Of a stretch of 64,000 nt of DNA, positions 18,906 to 31,011 are shown one piece after another. The first letter of the stretch is position 1. Every line of letters starts with the position of its first letter. The translations under genes and the position numbers were made by a program. The stretch comes from Chondrus crispus (lineage: Eukaryota > Rhodophyta > Florideophyceae > Gigartinales > Gigartinaceae). The notes under the pieces were generated by a model that ran no database searches, was not told the DNA's origin, and saw nothing but the letters and a program-made list of their open reading frames with translations. Location of the stretch: assembly GCF_000350225.1 (NCBI RefSeq), contig NW_005178753.1:248001-312000 (forward strand), read 5' to 3'.

Positions 18906-21900
18906 GAGGCGTTGTCTCCGATGGAGACGTTAGGGATACCATCGACGAGTTACCTGAAGGTCAAGAATTGGTTCGATTCGCAGACGGCGAGCACGCCGAG
19001 TGCTTCAACGCCAAGGTCGAACCAACCATTCAGAGGGCCCGCCGTGGGGCCCGCGCCGTCGGATGTGAGAAGGATCCCGCAGCGGCAAGAAAACTAGAGA
19101 GGGGAATCTCGCATGAGTCGCGAGAGGCACAGGGTCGACGTACTGTGCTCGGGGCTCAGCCCCGTTTCCCGTCTCTAAGGGAAAAATCAGGCCCGAAGGA
19201 GGAGGTTGTTGGATTGGTGGATAAGCCAAAAGGGCCAGCTCAAGTCAACAAAATTTTGAGCCGAGCCCGAGATCATCCGCTGGAAGAAGTTCGAAGACCC
19301 TGGTACAGGGTTAAGCGAAGAGAGTGTCCCGAGAAGATTTTGGTTCTTGCGCGAAAAAACTACAAAGTTTACGCGGACATTGGACCCACAATCGGATTGA
19401 TGAGCCGAGTGTTGTCTGTAGTAGACACCGGCGCGGGACCAAACCTTGTGCGAAAATCGGAAATCCCAGCTGGAACGGTATCTCTAGTGTCTTACGGACC
19501 GACCCAAGACATTGGCGACGCAAACAATAGGCCACTCCGGACTCTCGGCACAATTAGAATGCCTGTGAGGCTTGGAAAATTTGTGGCCGCAGCCGAGTTT
19601 ATTGTATGCGAAAAACTAGCCGTCCTGCTAATTCTAGGCGCGGACTACCGTGACCGGTTTGTGGAAGCCATTTATCCAAGGAAGAAAAGGGTTGAGTTGG
19701 TGGATTTCTCGGAGGTTCCGATAGTTAGGCGGTTCTCGACGAGAAAAGGGAAGAAAAATCTCGTCCCGGGAGAGGACGAGAATGATGGAAAGGTGGAGCG
19801 AATTTCTCCTGAGGTAAAAGTGGCAAGAGCCACGACTATCGAGCCAGGGACGCAACGCGTCGTGGAATGCACCTCGAAGAGGGCGGGCTTGGTTGTGGTT
19901 CAGCCGTACTCGTCGTTATACGAGAGGCACGGGTTGACGTGCACGAATGGTGTCGTTCAGGTTGAGCCTGACCGGCCATTTCGTTTACTCGTTGCGAATT
20001 TTAGGACGTAACCTGTCAGGGTGCAAAAAGGCCAAGTGGTGGCAGAATTATTACCGCACCCCAGGGCCGCGCTCGACAGCAAAACCACCGTTGGTGAAGT
20101 TCTTAGAATTCACGAAAGGAAGAAGGAAAATTTTACTAATTCCACCAAGACGCCTACGGGCGAGACAGGATGCGAACCGTCGGATCAAGATCGCGAGGAC
20201 CAGCAAGGACAACGAGAGGAAAGGCTTTCTACGACGGCAACTACGAAGCCGGAGCGGCGGATTGAGCCTCCCCGCCAGACGTGGAGGAACTCGACCTGAG
20301 CCACGTGCCGGACCGGCTGCGCAAAAGATTCCGTCGAATGTTGAAAAAGTAGTCCCGCATGTGGGATGGGACCCTCGGTGAGATCAACACCACGGTCCAC
20401 CGAATTGAACTGGCCCCGGATACAAGGCCAAATGCACAAGCTCCCTACCGAGCCGGTCCAAAGGCTCGGGAGGTCGAGGACGCAGAAGTACAGAAGATGT
20501 TAGAAGCAGGAGTAATCGAACCGGCGCAGTCAGAATGGGCGTCGCCCGTTTTATTAGTGCCGAAGCCGGACGGATCGATGCGCTTTTGCGTAGACTATCG
20601 CCGGTTAAACGCGGTAACGGTAAAGCACACTTACCCTTTACCGCGCATGGATGAGTGTCTGGACTCGCTTGGAGACACAAAGGTCTTTTCTGCGTTGGAC
20701 GCGATTTCAGGGTATTCGCAGATGCCTATTCCGGAAGCGGACCGCGACGAGACAGCTTTTTCGTGCCACTCAGGTCTCTACCGTTTTTCAAGAATGCCTT
20801 TCGGGCTTACCATCGCGCCAGCGACGTTCCAGAGAGCAATGGATACCCTGCTCTCCCCTTTCCGTTGGAAATGCTGCCTGGTATATCTAGATGATATCAT
20901 CATCTTCAGCAAATCCTGAGAGGAGCACGTCGTTCAGGTTGACGAAATACTGTCTGTGTTGGAGAAGGCAAGTGTGAAGCTCAAGCTTCGCAAGTGCGAA
21001 TTTTTCGTCGAAAAGATCAAGTACCTGGGCCATGTCGTTCGGCCAGGTACATTGGAAGTGGACGCTGCGCGAACCGTCGCATTGGAACAAATGAGGTACC
21101 CTCAAACGCAGACCCAGCTCAGGAGCTTCTTGGGACTTTGTAATGTCTACCGCAGATTCTTTCCGTATTATGCAAAAATCGCGCACCCGCTCAATCAACT
21201 GTTGAAGAAGGGACAACCGGTCCAGTTGGAAGGATTCGACGAACCGTCCGAAAAAGCTTTTCACAAACTCAAAGACGCTATCTTGGCGCCACCGGTGTTG
21301 GCGCTGCCGAAGAAGAACATATAATACTCGGTAGATACCGATGCAAGCGACTATCAAATCGGCACTGCATTATTTCAAACGCATCCGGATGCGCAATGCA
21401 AACCCATCGGGTTCTTTTCAAGAACGTTAGCCGCAGCCGAGAGAAACTATTCTGTATCAGAAAAAGAATGTCTAGCGGTAATTTGGGCCGTACAGACTCT
21501 AAGACCATATCTATATGGCGAGCACTTCATTGTGCATACCGACCATGCCTCATTGAGGTGGTTGATGAACGTAACCGACCCCAGCGGGAGATTAATCCGA
21601 TGGAGGCTCCGCCTCTCGGAATTCGATTTCAAAATCAAGTACAAGAAGGGCAAGGCGAACAGTCAAGCTGATGCCCTGTCAAGATTACGGACTGGAGGAG
21701 AAACCGTCGACGAAATCGACGACGAAATTTCATGCTTTATGGCCGAACCGGCCGAGGGTACAGTGGAGGACGAGGAAAGTTGTGACGCGATAGACGACAT
21801 CTTCGCTCTTGAGGTGGGGACCGCCCCTGATCGCCTCGATCAATTCCAAGCTGTCACTCCGGAGGAGCTCATTGGCGAGCAAGCCGTCGACCCCTTCTGT

Positions 21901-23549
21901 AACCGCATCAAGGAAGAAATGGACGCCGAAAAGGTGAGAACGTTCAGCATGGAGACCGAGGAACTCGAAGGAACTCTATGCCGTACAGCCGCGGAGTTTT
22001 TACAAGTGGTGATACCACAATCGTTAAGGGACCGCGTCCTAGGGTTGAGCCACTACGCAAAATTGGCAGGCCACCCGGGAGGCAGGAAACTTTACAAGAC
22101 TTTGAGAAGACATTTTTATTGGCCTACGATAGCCCTAGACTGCTATGCACTCGCGAAGAATTGCGCCGCATGTGCGCGGGAAAGGGTGAAGTTAAGAAGA
22201 AACACGAAGGAAATGAGGCTGTTCACGCCCAAAGCTCCGCTGGAGTTTGTCGCCATCGACATCCTCGGGAGCTAATTACAACTAAACGAGGAAATAGGTA
22301 TATTCTCGTGATCAGAGATCGATACTCGAAACTGGTACGAACCGAACCGTTGAAGAAAATATCAGTTGCGCACATCGCACAAGCCTTCGTTCACCATTGG
22401 GTATTCGTGTACGGACCGCCGGTCAAGCTGCTGTCCGACAATGGAACACAGTTCACGGCCCGGTTCTTACAGAATGTCTGCTGAATTCTCGGCATTCGCA
22501 ATGTGTTCACGACTACGTACCACCCGCAATCCAACGGCCAAGTTGAGAGGTTTAACCGCACGCTGACTTCCGCGTTGCGAAAATACGTTGGAGAGCATCC
22601 CAAGGACTGGGATTTATTTAGCGACGCTGTGACGTTCGCCTACAACACGCAAGTTCATCGAACTACGAACACTGCGCCCTTCGAGCTGGTGTTAGCTCGG
22701 GCGCCGAGAAGCATTGCGTTACAAGCGCAACCAACTTTGGAGAACTTCAGCTCGTAACGAGCATACTACCTGAAATGGCAGTCGTGGTTGGAGAGCCTAA
22801 TGCGAAGCGCCGATAAGAGTTTGCGAAAGGAACAAGCCCGGTACAAGCGAAATTTCGGCGCACGCCTTCGCAAGCCGCAATATGAGATCCCACCGGGGTC
22901 CTATGTGTTCCTCCGGAAGGAGCAGGGCACGGCTAGCGAACCGCAACACAAGCTGGCCCAAGTCGCTACAGGACCTTATCAGGTCAAAAGATCAGATCAA
23001 TATACGGTAGTCATTGCCATTGGAGATCAGGAGGAACGCGTATCGCGAGACAGGGTGGAGTTAGCCCCAAGCCCGATGGACTATGCGCCGATAACCGGCC
23101 TACGTCAGGCGCTACAGTTCCTGGGAGAGCTGGAGTTAAACGAAGAAGGAGAGGTAATGGAGGACGAGGAATGTCCTCACACCCGTGCGCCTACGTCAGG
23201 GGACCAGAACAATTTAGTTGGTCAAACGCCGACACCGGAGACATCTCCGGACCTACGCGATTTCGGAAAGTCCAGAGAAGAGGACGAGTTGGAAGATCTA
23301 CAGGAGGGGGAAGGGAACAGTGCAGAGAAAGGAGAGGAAACGGAGAACACGGAATACGTAATCGACCGGGTCGTCGACCAAGATTATCAAAATGGTAATT
23401 TGATTCTCAAGGTGGAATGGTTCGGCTATACGCCCAAAGACGCGACGTGGAAGCCCATTGAGCAATTATCACGCAGTGCGGCCGTCACGTATTTCCGAAG
23501 GAAGAAGTTAACCTTGCCGCCGCAAGTCACGCACGCGCAAGTGGGATAG
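18850..23549 (+). pseudogene. pol region of element A (fossil)
   Basis: The domains run in Ty3/gypsy order. An aspartic protease has VVDTGAG near 19421. The reverse transcriptase (20400-21050) has FSALDAISGYSQMPIPE, FGLTIAPATFQ and the catalytic YLDDIIIF near 20883. RNase H (21330-21680) has TDASDYQIG and HTDHASLRW. The integrase has an HHCC-like zinc part (AGHPGGRKLYKTL ... NCAACAR) near 22060-22180 and a core around VAIDILG, LSDNGTQF and NGQVERFNRTL (22240-22600). The chromodomain (23347-23500) has EYVIDRVVDQDYQNG and LKVEWFGYTPKDATW. Chromodomains guide integration to marked chromatin, which defines the chromovirus clade. The region is broken in several places. Confidence 0.9.
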
Positions 23550-26500
23550 TCATCTTCAATAGAATCAGCAGGTTATGGAACACGGAGGAGTCAGAAATTC
23601 GGAGCAGAAGGGGTCAGCAAGCAAGGAAAGCCGGAGCGAGAGGAGCAAGGCAAGAGAACGCGGAACGCCTTTACGAGAAGGGAACGACGAGCGACGCGTT
23701 TTAGGGACTGGAAGTGACACTGTGCCCCCCGACGAGGCATTGAGCCTACCGGAAGACGCACTCTCGTCATCAACGGATGCACGCGAAACGACAATCGAGA
23801 TCAGTGTCCCGTCCTCGGAGAGCAAGTTAATCCAAAATAATTACTTTTTTTGTTGTTGTCGCCTGCAGCTGACCACACACACAGGGGAAGTTCGCCGCCG
23901 ATCTGCTAAGATTGAAGACTGAGCAAGACGCGCGCTTGTTTTGTACCATGTACTTTTACATGACCATCGTCCTCATCGAGGACTTACTTACCCCCTGACC
24001 ACAGTAACCCACTACTTTTGGTTTTTGTTTCTGTTCTATTCTGTTTTGTTTTGTTTTTCTTTCTGTGTGTTTTCGGTTGTCTCTTGACAGGACGCAGGGA
24101 GAAAGAACCCGCACCGCGGACCAAGGTGAATGAGCCCTACAACATATATCGCTCGGCGACCCTCGGACGAGCGTACCTAGTCCCGTGCGAGCCGTCGATC
24201 GTAAGCAATTTAGTACGCTGTGTGTCGGGCCGAGGAAGAAGTGTATTCTACGATAACTGAGCACGACGGACTGTGCCTAATTGAGTAAGTGTCTGGAAGA
24301 AACCAGACGGCGGAAGGCAGGAGAACGCGGAACGCAGTTGGAAGGGTGTAAGTGAAGGAAAAGCGTGGCACTGTAGTCGTGTGTGTGTCGTGTTACCGTT
24401 CAGGGAAAGGAGGAACAGACTACAGTATTCTCTAAGGGATAGCGAGCTGTGTCAGGCAGACGAGCGGGTTACCCTCGAGTCGAGGGAGAGGAAGGGGAAA
24501 AGATGCAGTTGATGTAGAGGCGCATGCGAGGGAGGCTGATCAAGAGGAAGTCAATGATGCAGGACGCGATAAGACCGCGAGTGGAATGTTGAAATTGTAT
24601 TGAGGATGGTCCCCATCTGGAGGCTCTCAAGTTGGAAGTGATGCGGTGAACCGCGTCGGGGAGAGAGAGAGTGAGGACAGTTGCCGGAAACGAGATCCCT
24701 CGGAGTGAGGAGAAGGGAAATGAAATGACTTAAGCGATTTTGCCTGGGACCCCCGCCCATGAATGAAATGGCCTGCGCGGCCATGCCGTGGAATGAAAAA
24801 TTTACTGTAGCCTCAGGCTGAGGGAATACACACCCTTGGATGCAATCACGCGCTGCCGCTGCGCGCACATGAATGGACGCTTGGATCAGTGACACGCCCT
24901 CGTAGGGCATGATTTAATCAAAAAATGGGATACCGGCAGGGAGCTGCTGGACGGGCGGAGAAAATCGAAAATTGAACACTGGTCAGTCTTCGAAATTTTG
25001 ATCAAAATTAAGGGAAGGTACGGAACTTGTCGGTCATACGGGAACGGGGTGTCGCTTGCTATAGCCAAAAGCACGAGTGTCCGAGGCCGTCTGACAGCAC
25101 CGTCAAAAACCCCCGCGCGCGACGCCGACCACAACACCGAACGACGACGTCGTCGAACCCGTTTCAAAGGCGTTGACTACGATCGAGAGACTAAGAAATC
25201 GACGCTCCACGAGCGGAGGGTTCCCCCACGTGTGAATCGCGAAACGACCACGTACAATCGGCTACGCACACCGGTCTAGAAGCCATCCCCCCCTCTCCCC
25301 AAAACCGCGACTATTTCTGCTCGCAAAAAGCCTCGTCGCTCGCAGCGGCGAACGGAAGACGAAAGAAAGAAGGGGAACGGAACGTTATTTATTTATTCAT
25401 GAGAGGATCGAGAGCCTCGCCCTATTCGTCCGAGGAGGTTCAGGAGGAACATGGTGGAAAGGATGAGTCCAACCGAGTGACCCACAATGGCAATGTTCTT
25501 TCCTGTTCTTTCCTGTTCTTTGACTCCCTTCCTAGCTATCTGTTTTTTTATTTTCTGCTCTACGTTTGTTTGCCTGTTTACTTTTTTCTTTGTGAAGGTG
25601 GAAAACATCCCCGCACCGCGACGTCGACGCGCAAGACTAGGACAACCAAAATTGCGCTGACCACGACCGACCAATTGGGGACAGAAACTCGTCGAGCAGG
25701 GCGAGGTTATGCTTCTTTCGTTTTCGCTTTTGGTTTTGTCTTGCTTCGCCCTATTCCATTTTTTTGACGTCGGAGACGCGATAGCGACCCTCGGACGCTG
25801 GCCGGCAAGACCCCAAGGTCTCCGAAGGAAGAAAGAGAGCGATCTCCGAACGGACGTATCGTTGCCTTACGGTTACCATTTTAATGTGAAAGATACAAGT
25901 CATGCGTTGACCTGGGAGAAGGAAGAGTTCAATGAGGGTAAAATGTGCAACCGCTCTGCGGGGCAGCCGCACCAAATCTCCCGCGCGAGACGGAGAGAAT
26001 GCAGAGCCCGTGGAGATAACGTGGAGAAATTATTGCAGTTTGGCTCAGTTCTTTTTCGTTTCGTTTCGTTTTCTTTTTTTTGTCGTGTGAATTGAGCACC
26101 AGAGCATTTGTTGAGAACGTTAGTCCGCTCCCTGGGTAATCCAAGATTGAATTGAATGACCGCCCGTTATTTGATTTGCTCACTACAGTGTACGTTTCTA
26201 ATACTTTCAAAGAAAAGGGTTCGTTGAATTGAGGAGAAAATTGAAGAGGAAGAAGAAGGGATCGCGGATCGCAACGAGAGCAGGGGCGCGCCGGACGAAG
26301 GGTAGCTAATCGCCAACTGGCCAAAGGTGGGATACACTCTCGCTTTGACCGTCCGAACGGACGAGACGCAAAGGGATCAAGTTCCGATCGTGTTAGAAGG
26401 CTCGCTGATTTTTCGTTTGTTATGTGTGTCTACAGATGGAAGGCTGGAGAGCAAAGGGAAAGGCACACTACGCACCTCCCCGAGGGAGCACCTCGTGATG

Positions 26501-27881
26501 ACCACATCGATCCGATGGGACGAGCCCTTGTAGACTCACACATTCGAAGACGTCTAAACTTTGCTGTGTAACAGCCACGACGTGTTAGATAAAGAGGGAA
26601 AAAAGGGAAGAAACCGTCGACGACGATCCACATGCGTCCTACGCCTCAAAGACACCTCCGCCTGCGACCCCACCGAGAAGTCTCGAAAACGAAATCACCG
26701 GCAACATGACGACCGCGATTTCGTATTGACTCGACATGAATGGCAACCTCGACGATGGCGACAGCCACCTCGCTGCGACAGCGAGAATCGCCTCGAGGAG
26801 CCTGAAGAATTGAAAGAAAAGAGAATTACAGTCGATCGCACAGTTGTCGGCGACAGAGCTAAATGGAGACGCACAATGGGAGCAAAATGAGGACCTCTGC
26901 TCACATTCTCGAGTGTCACAGTCTGACCGATCATCCACGCCGCTGCAACGATTTAATGTTTTCAGCCTGAATGGTACAACGTGTATCCCAGCCGGTCGAT
27001 GAGGTGATCGGGCGAGATAATTTAGTCCCCAAGGGAGGACCCCAAAGGACGAGGCGACACCGCCAGTACGAGAAAAGGAATAGTCGGGCTGCACCTAGAG
27101 GGAGAGGAACCCATCTCCCCTGCCGCGATGATGAGACTAGACAGGTCTGTCGCTATGAAGGGGTTGGGTAAACATGGTGACACGCTTGGAGGAATCTCCC
27201 CACAGAGGGGTCAGTCGTCTCTCGACTAGGACTCCCAACCCGGTAGCAAAGTCGCATGAACCCGAAGAGAACTGTATGCTCAGACCTCGACGCGCGAGTC
27301 ACGAACGCCGGATGAAGGAGGAGGAGGGAAAATTTGAGACGAGGAAGGGGAATGAAGAATAGGGGGTGCACGCTAGGAAAAAGAGGAGGAACACAGTACG
27401 AGGCGAGGACAGACTCGGGAAGATGGAAAAGTGAAAGCAAGGAGGTGGAAAAAGGAGATGCGCAACACGATGGCAGAAGGACGGCTGTGCAAGGAAAAGA
27501 GAAGGTAATAGGGGATGTGCAACTGCAGTTGCAGAGGTGCACAGAAAAGGGACAAGAGAAGGAATACCGTAACGAGGAAAAGAGAAGGAAAGTGGAAAGA
27601 GGAAGATGCGCCCGCGGCGACGGGGCGTATACAAAAAAAAGAGAAAAAGAGGAGGAAGTAGCGAGGTGAAGAGAAGGAAGAAGGAGGTATAAAGGTGCCA
27701 CCGTGATTATGACGGGATGGGCATCAATGAAAAAAAGAGAAGGAAACGAAGGGACGAAGGAGCACGCAGGAAAATTCTATTTAGGGATCAAAGGCGACAT
27801 GACGAGGCCGCAAATTCAGCGTCGCGCAGGGAGGATAGAGATGCGACAAGCTATCACGAGGGAAGTGTCGCGCCCGTCAGC

Positions 27882-29629
27882 TCAGACGAGAGGGTTGCCA
27901 AAGGATTTGCCCTTTGGAAGTGATGACACGAGGCGAGCCAAAACTCGCAAGTCGTCAATGGAGGCTTCTTGCCGAGCCTCTCCCTCAACACCGTGAGCAC
28001 GGAGCAAGGCACAGTATACGCTCGTGACGTCGTGGGTATTTTTGGAAATTGTTGGAGATGGGGGGGGGGGAGATATCACTTCCCTTACCGACAATGTTTC
28101 GGTGTGGCCTGCCGAGGAAATTTTGACAGCTGAGGACGCCTTTGACGAGGATGGAGAGGCCAGGGCTGCGCGCGGGGAAGCATGGACAGCCGGTCGAGGA
28201 GGAATTGGAGAGGAAGGACGGGAGCATATGTGAAGCTCCTGGGGGTCAGATGTGACGATGGGGGTATCGTCGGGAACCGTTGTTTGGTTTCCGAATCGAC
28301 GGCTCGTATGAGCTTTCCACGCTGAGCAGAGGGTCGATGACCAGGGGTTGAACCACACGAAGTCGCCGGCGGCTGGGTGGTTTCGACCAGGGTAGAAAGA
28401 GGGACGTTGGGGATTGAAGGATCGAGAGGAGTTTTGCGGAGGGACACAGTCCCAATCCACGCCCTCGATCGTATCAAGGAGGGAGCGTATTTCGCGATTG
28501 ACATCAGGGCCATCCAGAGGGACAGAGAAGTCCAATAGACGCATTTGTGCTATCAGCTTCGCGGGAAGGTTCCACAGGCGCCAGCAATCATAGGTCTCCC
28601 ACAAGAGGGTCGCAGCTACTTTGACGCACCACTCTGTGAGGAAGACCACCCATAACTCGTGTTGCGGATCCCGCAGGTAGCTGCCATAGCACGTGAGTAT
28701 GGGTCCCATTTCGGCCCAAAAGCCTTGACTCACCTCGTACTGGCTCCATCATGAGGGGATGCGCTGGTAACGACTTGCATAATGCTGACAGGAAATCTCG
28801 CGCGCCTCTACCATATGGTAGCCGATGAAGTACCCCGTATCACACCGAATACGCCGTTCAAAGCGCACTTTGTTCTGAAAGAACAAAGTGCGCTTTGAAC
28901 GAAAATACCCCCGCGTTTTAAATGACGGAAATTCGAAGGGAGAATGGGTTCGGTCCAGAAGATGGCATCGGATGTGACAGTATGTCGGTTTCGCCCCAGG
29001 CGATCCGCCTCGGCGGCAGGGTCACCAAAGGTGATATCAATGAGATTGTCTAAGTAGAGGCGTTCGCCTTCTGTACGACAACACCAAATGTCGCAACCGT
29101 ATGACGAGGGTATGAGGGTGTCGAAAATGGGGATGGCAAGTCGAGCGAATACGGCCTCCATAAATCGCAGAGGGAGAGTGAGACGGCCCCGTGGGGGAGG
29201 ATGACGTAGGATGGAAGTCGGAACTGCTATACGGGTTCGCCAGTCAAAGGAGCGGATGGCAAGCACCGAGAGATTACCGGGAAGCATGCCCGCGTCGTCG
29301 GCGAATTGGTGTTCGATTTTGGAAACGTCGCGAATACCCACGGAGGAGAACCACTGGGCCGAGGCAAATAAGGAAGGATGTTCGTGCATGATTTTGTCCT
29401 GTAGCTCTTCGAGCGAGGGGTAGTGGCGGGCTACCCAAGAGGGATGATAACCTGGATGAAAGGCCGGGTCGGAGACGTTCTAATTAGAGGGACGTCGGGG
29501 TATAGGAGGGAGGTCGACGGAAGCGCGAGACTTGTTCGCAAAGCCGACACCGGTGCGTCGCCGAGCAGTATTTTCGCCCGCAAGCTCAGGAGGTGGAGGA
29601 CACGTGGGATTCGTCTTGTCCTTGCTCAT
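27882..29629 (-). pseudogene. antisense reading frame near the 3' LTR of element A
   Basis: The product is unknown. Read on the minus strand, it starts at an ATG 107 bp from the 3' LTR (MSKDKTNPTCPPPPELAGEN), continues through FHPGYHPSWVARHYPSLEEL, LFASAQWFSSVG and FADDAGMLPGN, and has a C-terminal half rich in Ser/Pro with VYCALLRAHGVEGEA and DDLRVLARLVSSLPKGKS. Element B has the same frame at the same place (48861-49250). By eye about 54 of 79 aligned residues are identical, and the ATG position is also conserved. I do not recognise the family. Some plant Ty3/gypsy elements carry antisense genes in this position. The A copy is broken in a few places and contains a perfect hairpin. Confidence 0.55.
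28855..28901. repeat. perfect 22-bp hairpin with 3-nt loop
   Basis: The arms at 28855-28876 and 28880-28901 are exact reverse complements separated by GAA. The arm begins CGTTCAAAGCGCACTTTG. It lies inside the antisense frame of element A. Confidence 0.9.
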
Positions 29630-29735
29630 GCGGAGACCGTCGGTCAGGAATGGAAAGAGAGGGGGTCGAGAAGAGAAGAAAGAGTTGGAGATCAAGGAGT
29701 GTAGCCGATGTGCAAGGATGCTCAGAAGGCGGATA

Positions 29736-30781
29736 TGTAATGCAATACGCACCTGAAAAGGGAGGTGAAAAGAAAGGAAAATATTTGGATATGAAAAGTA
29801 GTCCGGGTTGGGGGACACACGTGTGAATAATTGCACAGTTTTAATTTTTAATTATTTTATTTTATTTAGTTAATTAGTTGGCATTAATTTTGCTGACACT
29901 AGATTAGATCTAGGATCTAGCGCCGCGAGCTACTGTAGTGACTCCGACGGAGCGATATATACCTTAGCCCTCTGACGACCAAGTCAGTAAAGGTAACCCG
30001 AGTTGCTAGAGTTGAATATCGCCTTGGTCGAAGTCCGTCTTTCCCAAGACGCTCCCTTTTACCACAGATTACGTTATCCTTTGCGCTCAGGGGTTCCCTT
30101 TTTCTTTTTCCTTTATTTCCCTATTCATTTCTACTTCTATCTCAATTTTTCCCCTAATTGTGTTGGTTCCACTGGAGTTGGTTGCGACCGATCCGGTGTA
30201 GGTATTTTAGCCATCAGGCAACACGTTGTGTAGCGCTGCTACTGTTTCAAGTTCCGTCGGAAGGCTGTTGCAACGACGCCTCCGTCGAAGGTCTCACTGT
30301 ATAAGACAGAGTTGGTACCACCTATCGCGATTGCGATCGCGCTGGTGAGGGTGTTTTTAGCCATCGGGCAACACGTCGGTAGTAGCGCCGCTACACGGTT
30401 ACGATCCCGTCGGGTAATGCTGAACAAGCCCCCGTCGAAGACCTTGAATTATACCCAAGGTGCTGAAGACGCTCGTCGAGCATTGGCCTTACAACCCAGC
30501 GAACCGCGGTTATATTCTCGTAGACAAGCCCAACCCGCACTCGTCGAGCACTCAAGTCTTCGCAAGTCTCTACCACCATTTTCCTCCCGGGCCGGGCATC
30601 TTTCCTTAACCCCCCCCGTCGGAGTTGAGCTACCGTGGGCCGCAAGCCCACACAAGGGGAAAGGGAGTCTCGAACGCTCCGTAGCGCGTGCCATCGGCAG
30701 TGGTTGTTGCTGTTGTTGTTTTTCGTCTTTTTGTTTGACCGTCGGACTGTGTTCGCGGCCTGCCAGGCACATTGCACTACA
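29736..30781 (+). repeat. 3' LTR of element A
   Basis: The length is 1046 bp. It is the same subfamily as the 5' LTR, including the GATATATACC box near 29955 and the duplicated GCCATCGGGCAACACG module. It differs from the 5' LTR by about 17 substitutions and a shorter C-run near 30610. Confidence 0.9.
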
Positions 30782-30900
30782 GCTGCCCTCCAAACGGAAG
30801 GAGATCACCACGTTGTCGGCGCCCCCATCACTCTGCATGGCTGCAACGGCCGCACCTCGTGTAGTCCTCACTTGCACTGCCGCTGTTCGTCGCTATGCCA
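30782..30900 (-). other. host segment continuing the split reading from 15596
   Basis: The minus strand is open through VQVRTTRGAAVAAMQSDGG and ADNVVISFRLEGS up to the GCTGC duplication of element A. Upstream of about 30895 the frame meets a stop, so this may be a first exon start or further decay. It is not recognised. Confidence 0.4.
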
Positions 30901-31011
30901 TTACTCGCAATACGTGGACGTTATCAAAACTTGTTTTAATGCATGGCAGTTTGCATCTAAAGAAATTTTTGTCCAGGTAGCACAGGCGAACTAACACATG
31001 CACTACGCAGA

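Larger units (their letters stand above)
23550..29735 (+). other. long 3' region of element A
   Basis: This is 6.2 kb between the chromodomain and the 3' LTR. It has no recognisable sense-strand gene. Pyrimidine-rich tracts recur on the plus strand; the clearest, near 24030-24090, ends in CTTGACAG before purine-rich sequence, and others lie near 25500-25600 and 26045-26090. Translated, these tracts give pseudo-hydrophobic stretches. The block 26620-27380 is nearly identical to 62960-63720 in element C. The last 1.8 kb hold the antisense reading frame. The final purine-rich bases before the LTR (GAAGGCGGATA) are the likely plus-strand primer. Confidence 0.6.
15597..30781 (+). mobile_element. 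element A: giant Ty3/gypsy chromovirus, both LTRs present
   Basis: The element spans 15,185 bp between GCTGC duplications (15592-15596 and 30782-30786). The order is 5' LTR, leader, gag, protease, reverse transcriptase, RNase H, integrase, chromodomain, a 6.2-kb 3' region with an antisense reading frame, then the 3' LTR. The LTR ends are inverted (TGTAGTGCAAT ... ATTGCACTACA). By eye the two LTRs differ at about 17 sites over about 1,047 bp (roughly 1.6%), so insertion is geologically recent. The gag-pol region is broken in roughly eight to ten places; termini are complete. The usual length of Ty3/gypsy elements is 5 to 8 kb, so the 3' region is the unusual part. Confidence 0.9.

Noticed and set aside
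24018-24260. Hydrophobic, membrane-like peptides after pol, which could suggest an envelope gene
   Set aside because: They are translations of pyrimidine tracts (Phe/Leu/Ser/Val by composition). No signal peptide, cleavage site or glycosylated ectodomain accompanies them.
27153-27701. 182-codon minus-strand Ser/Leu/Phe-rich frame in the A 3' region
   Set aside because: Complement of a purine-rich stretch; it is not conserved in B, unlike the antisense frame nearer the LTR.
30990-31010. CACTACG as the left terminus of the CACTA element
   Set aside because: No matching inverted end or 3-bp duplication was found near 35.1-35.6 kb.
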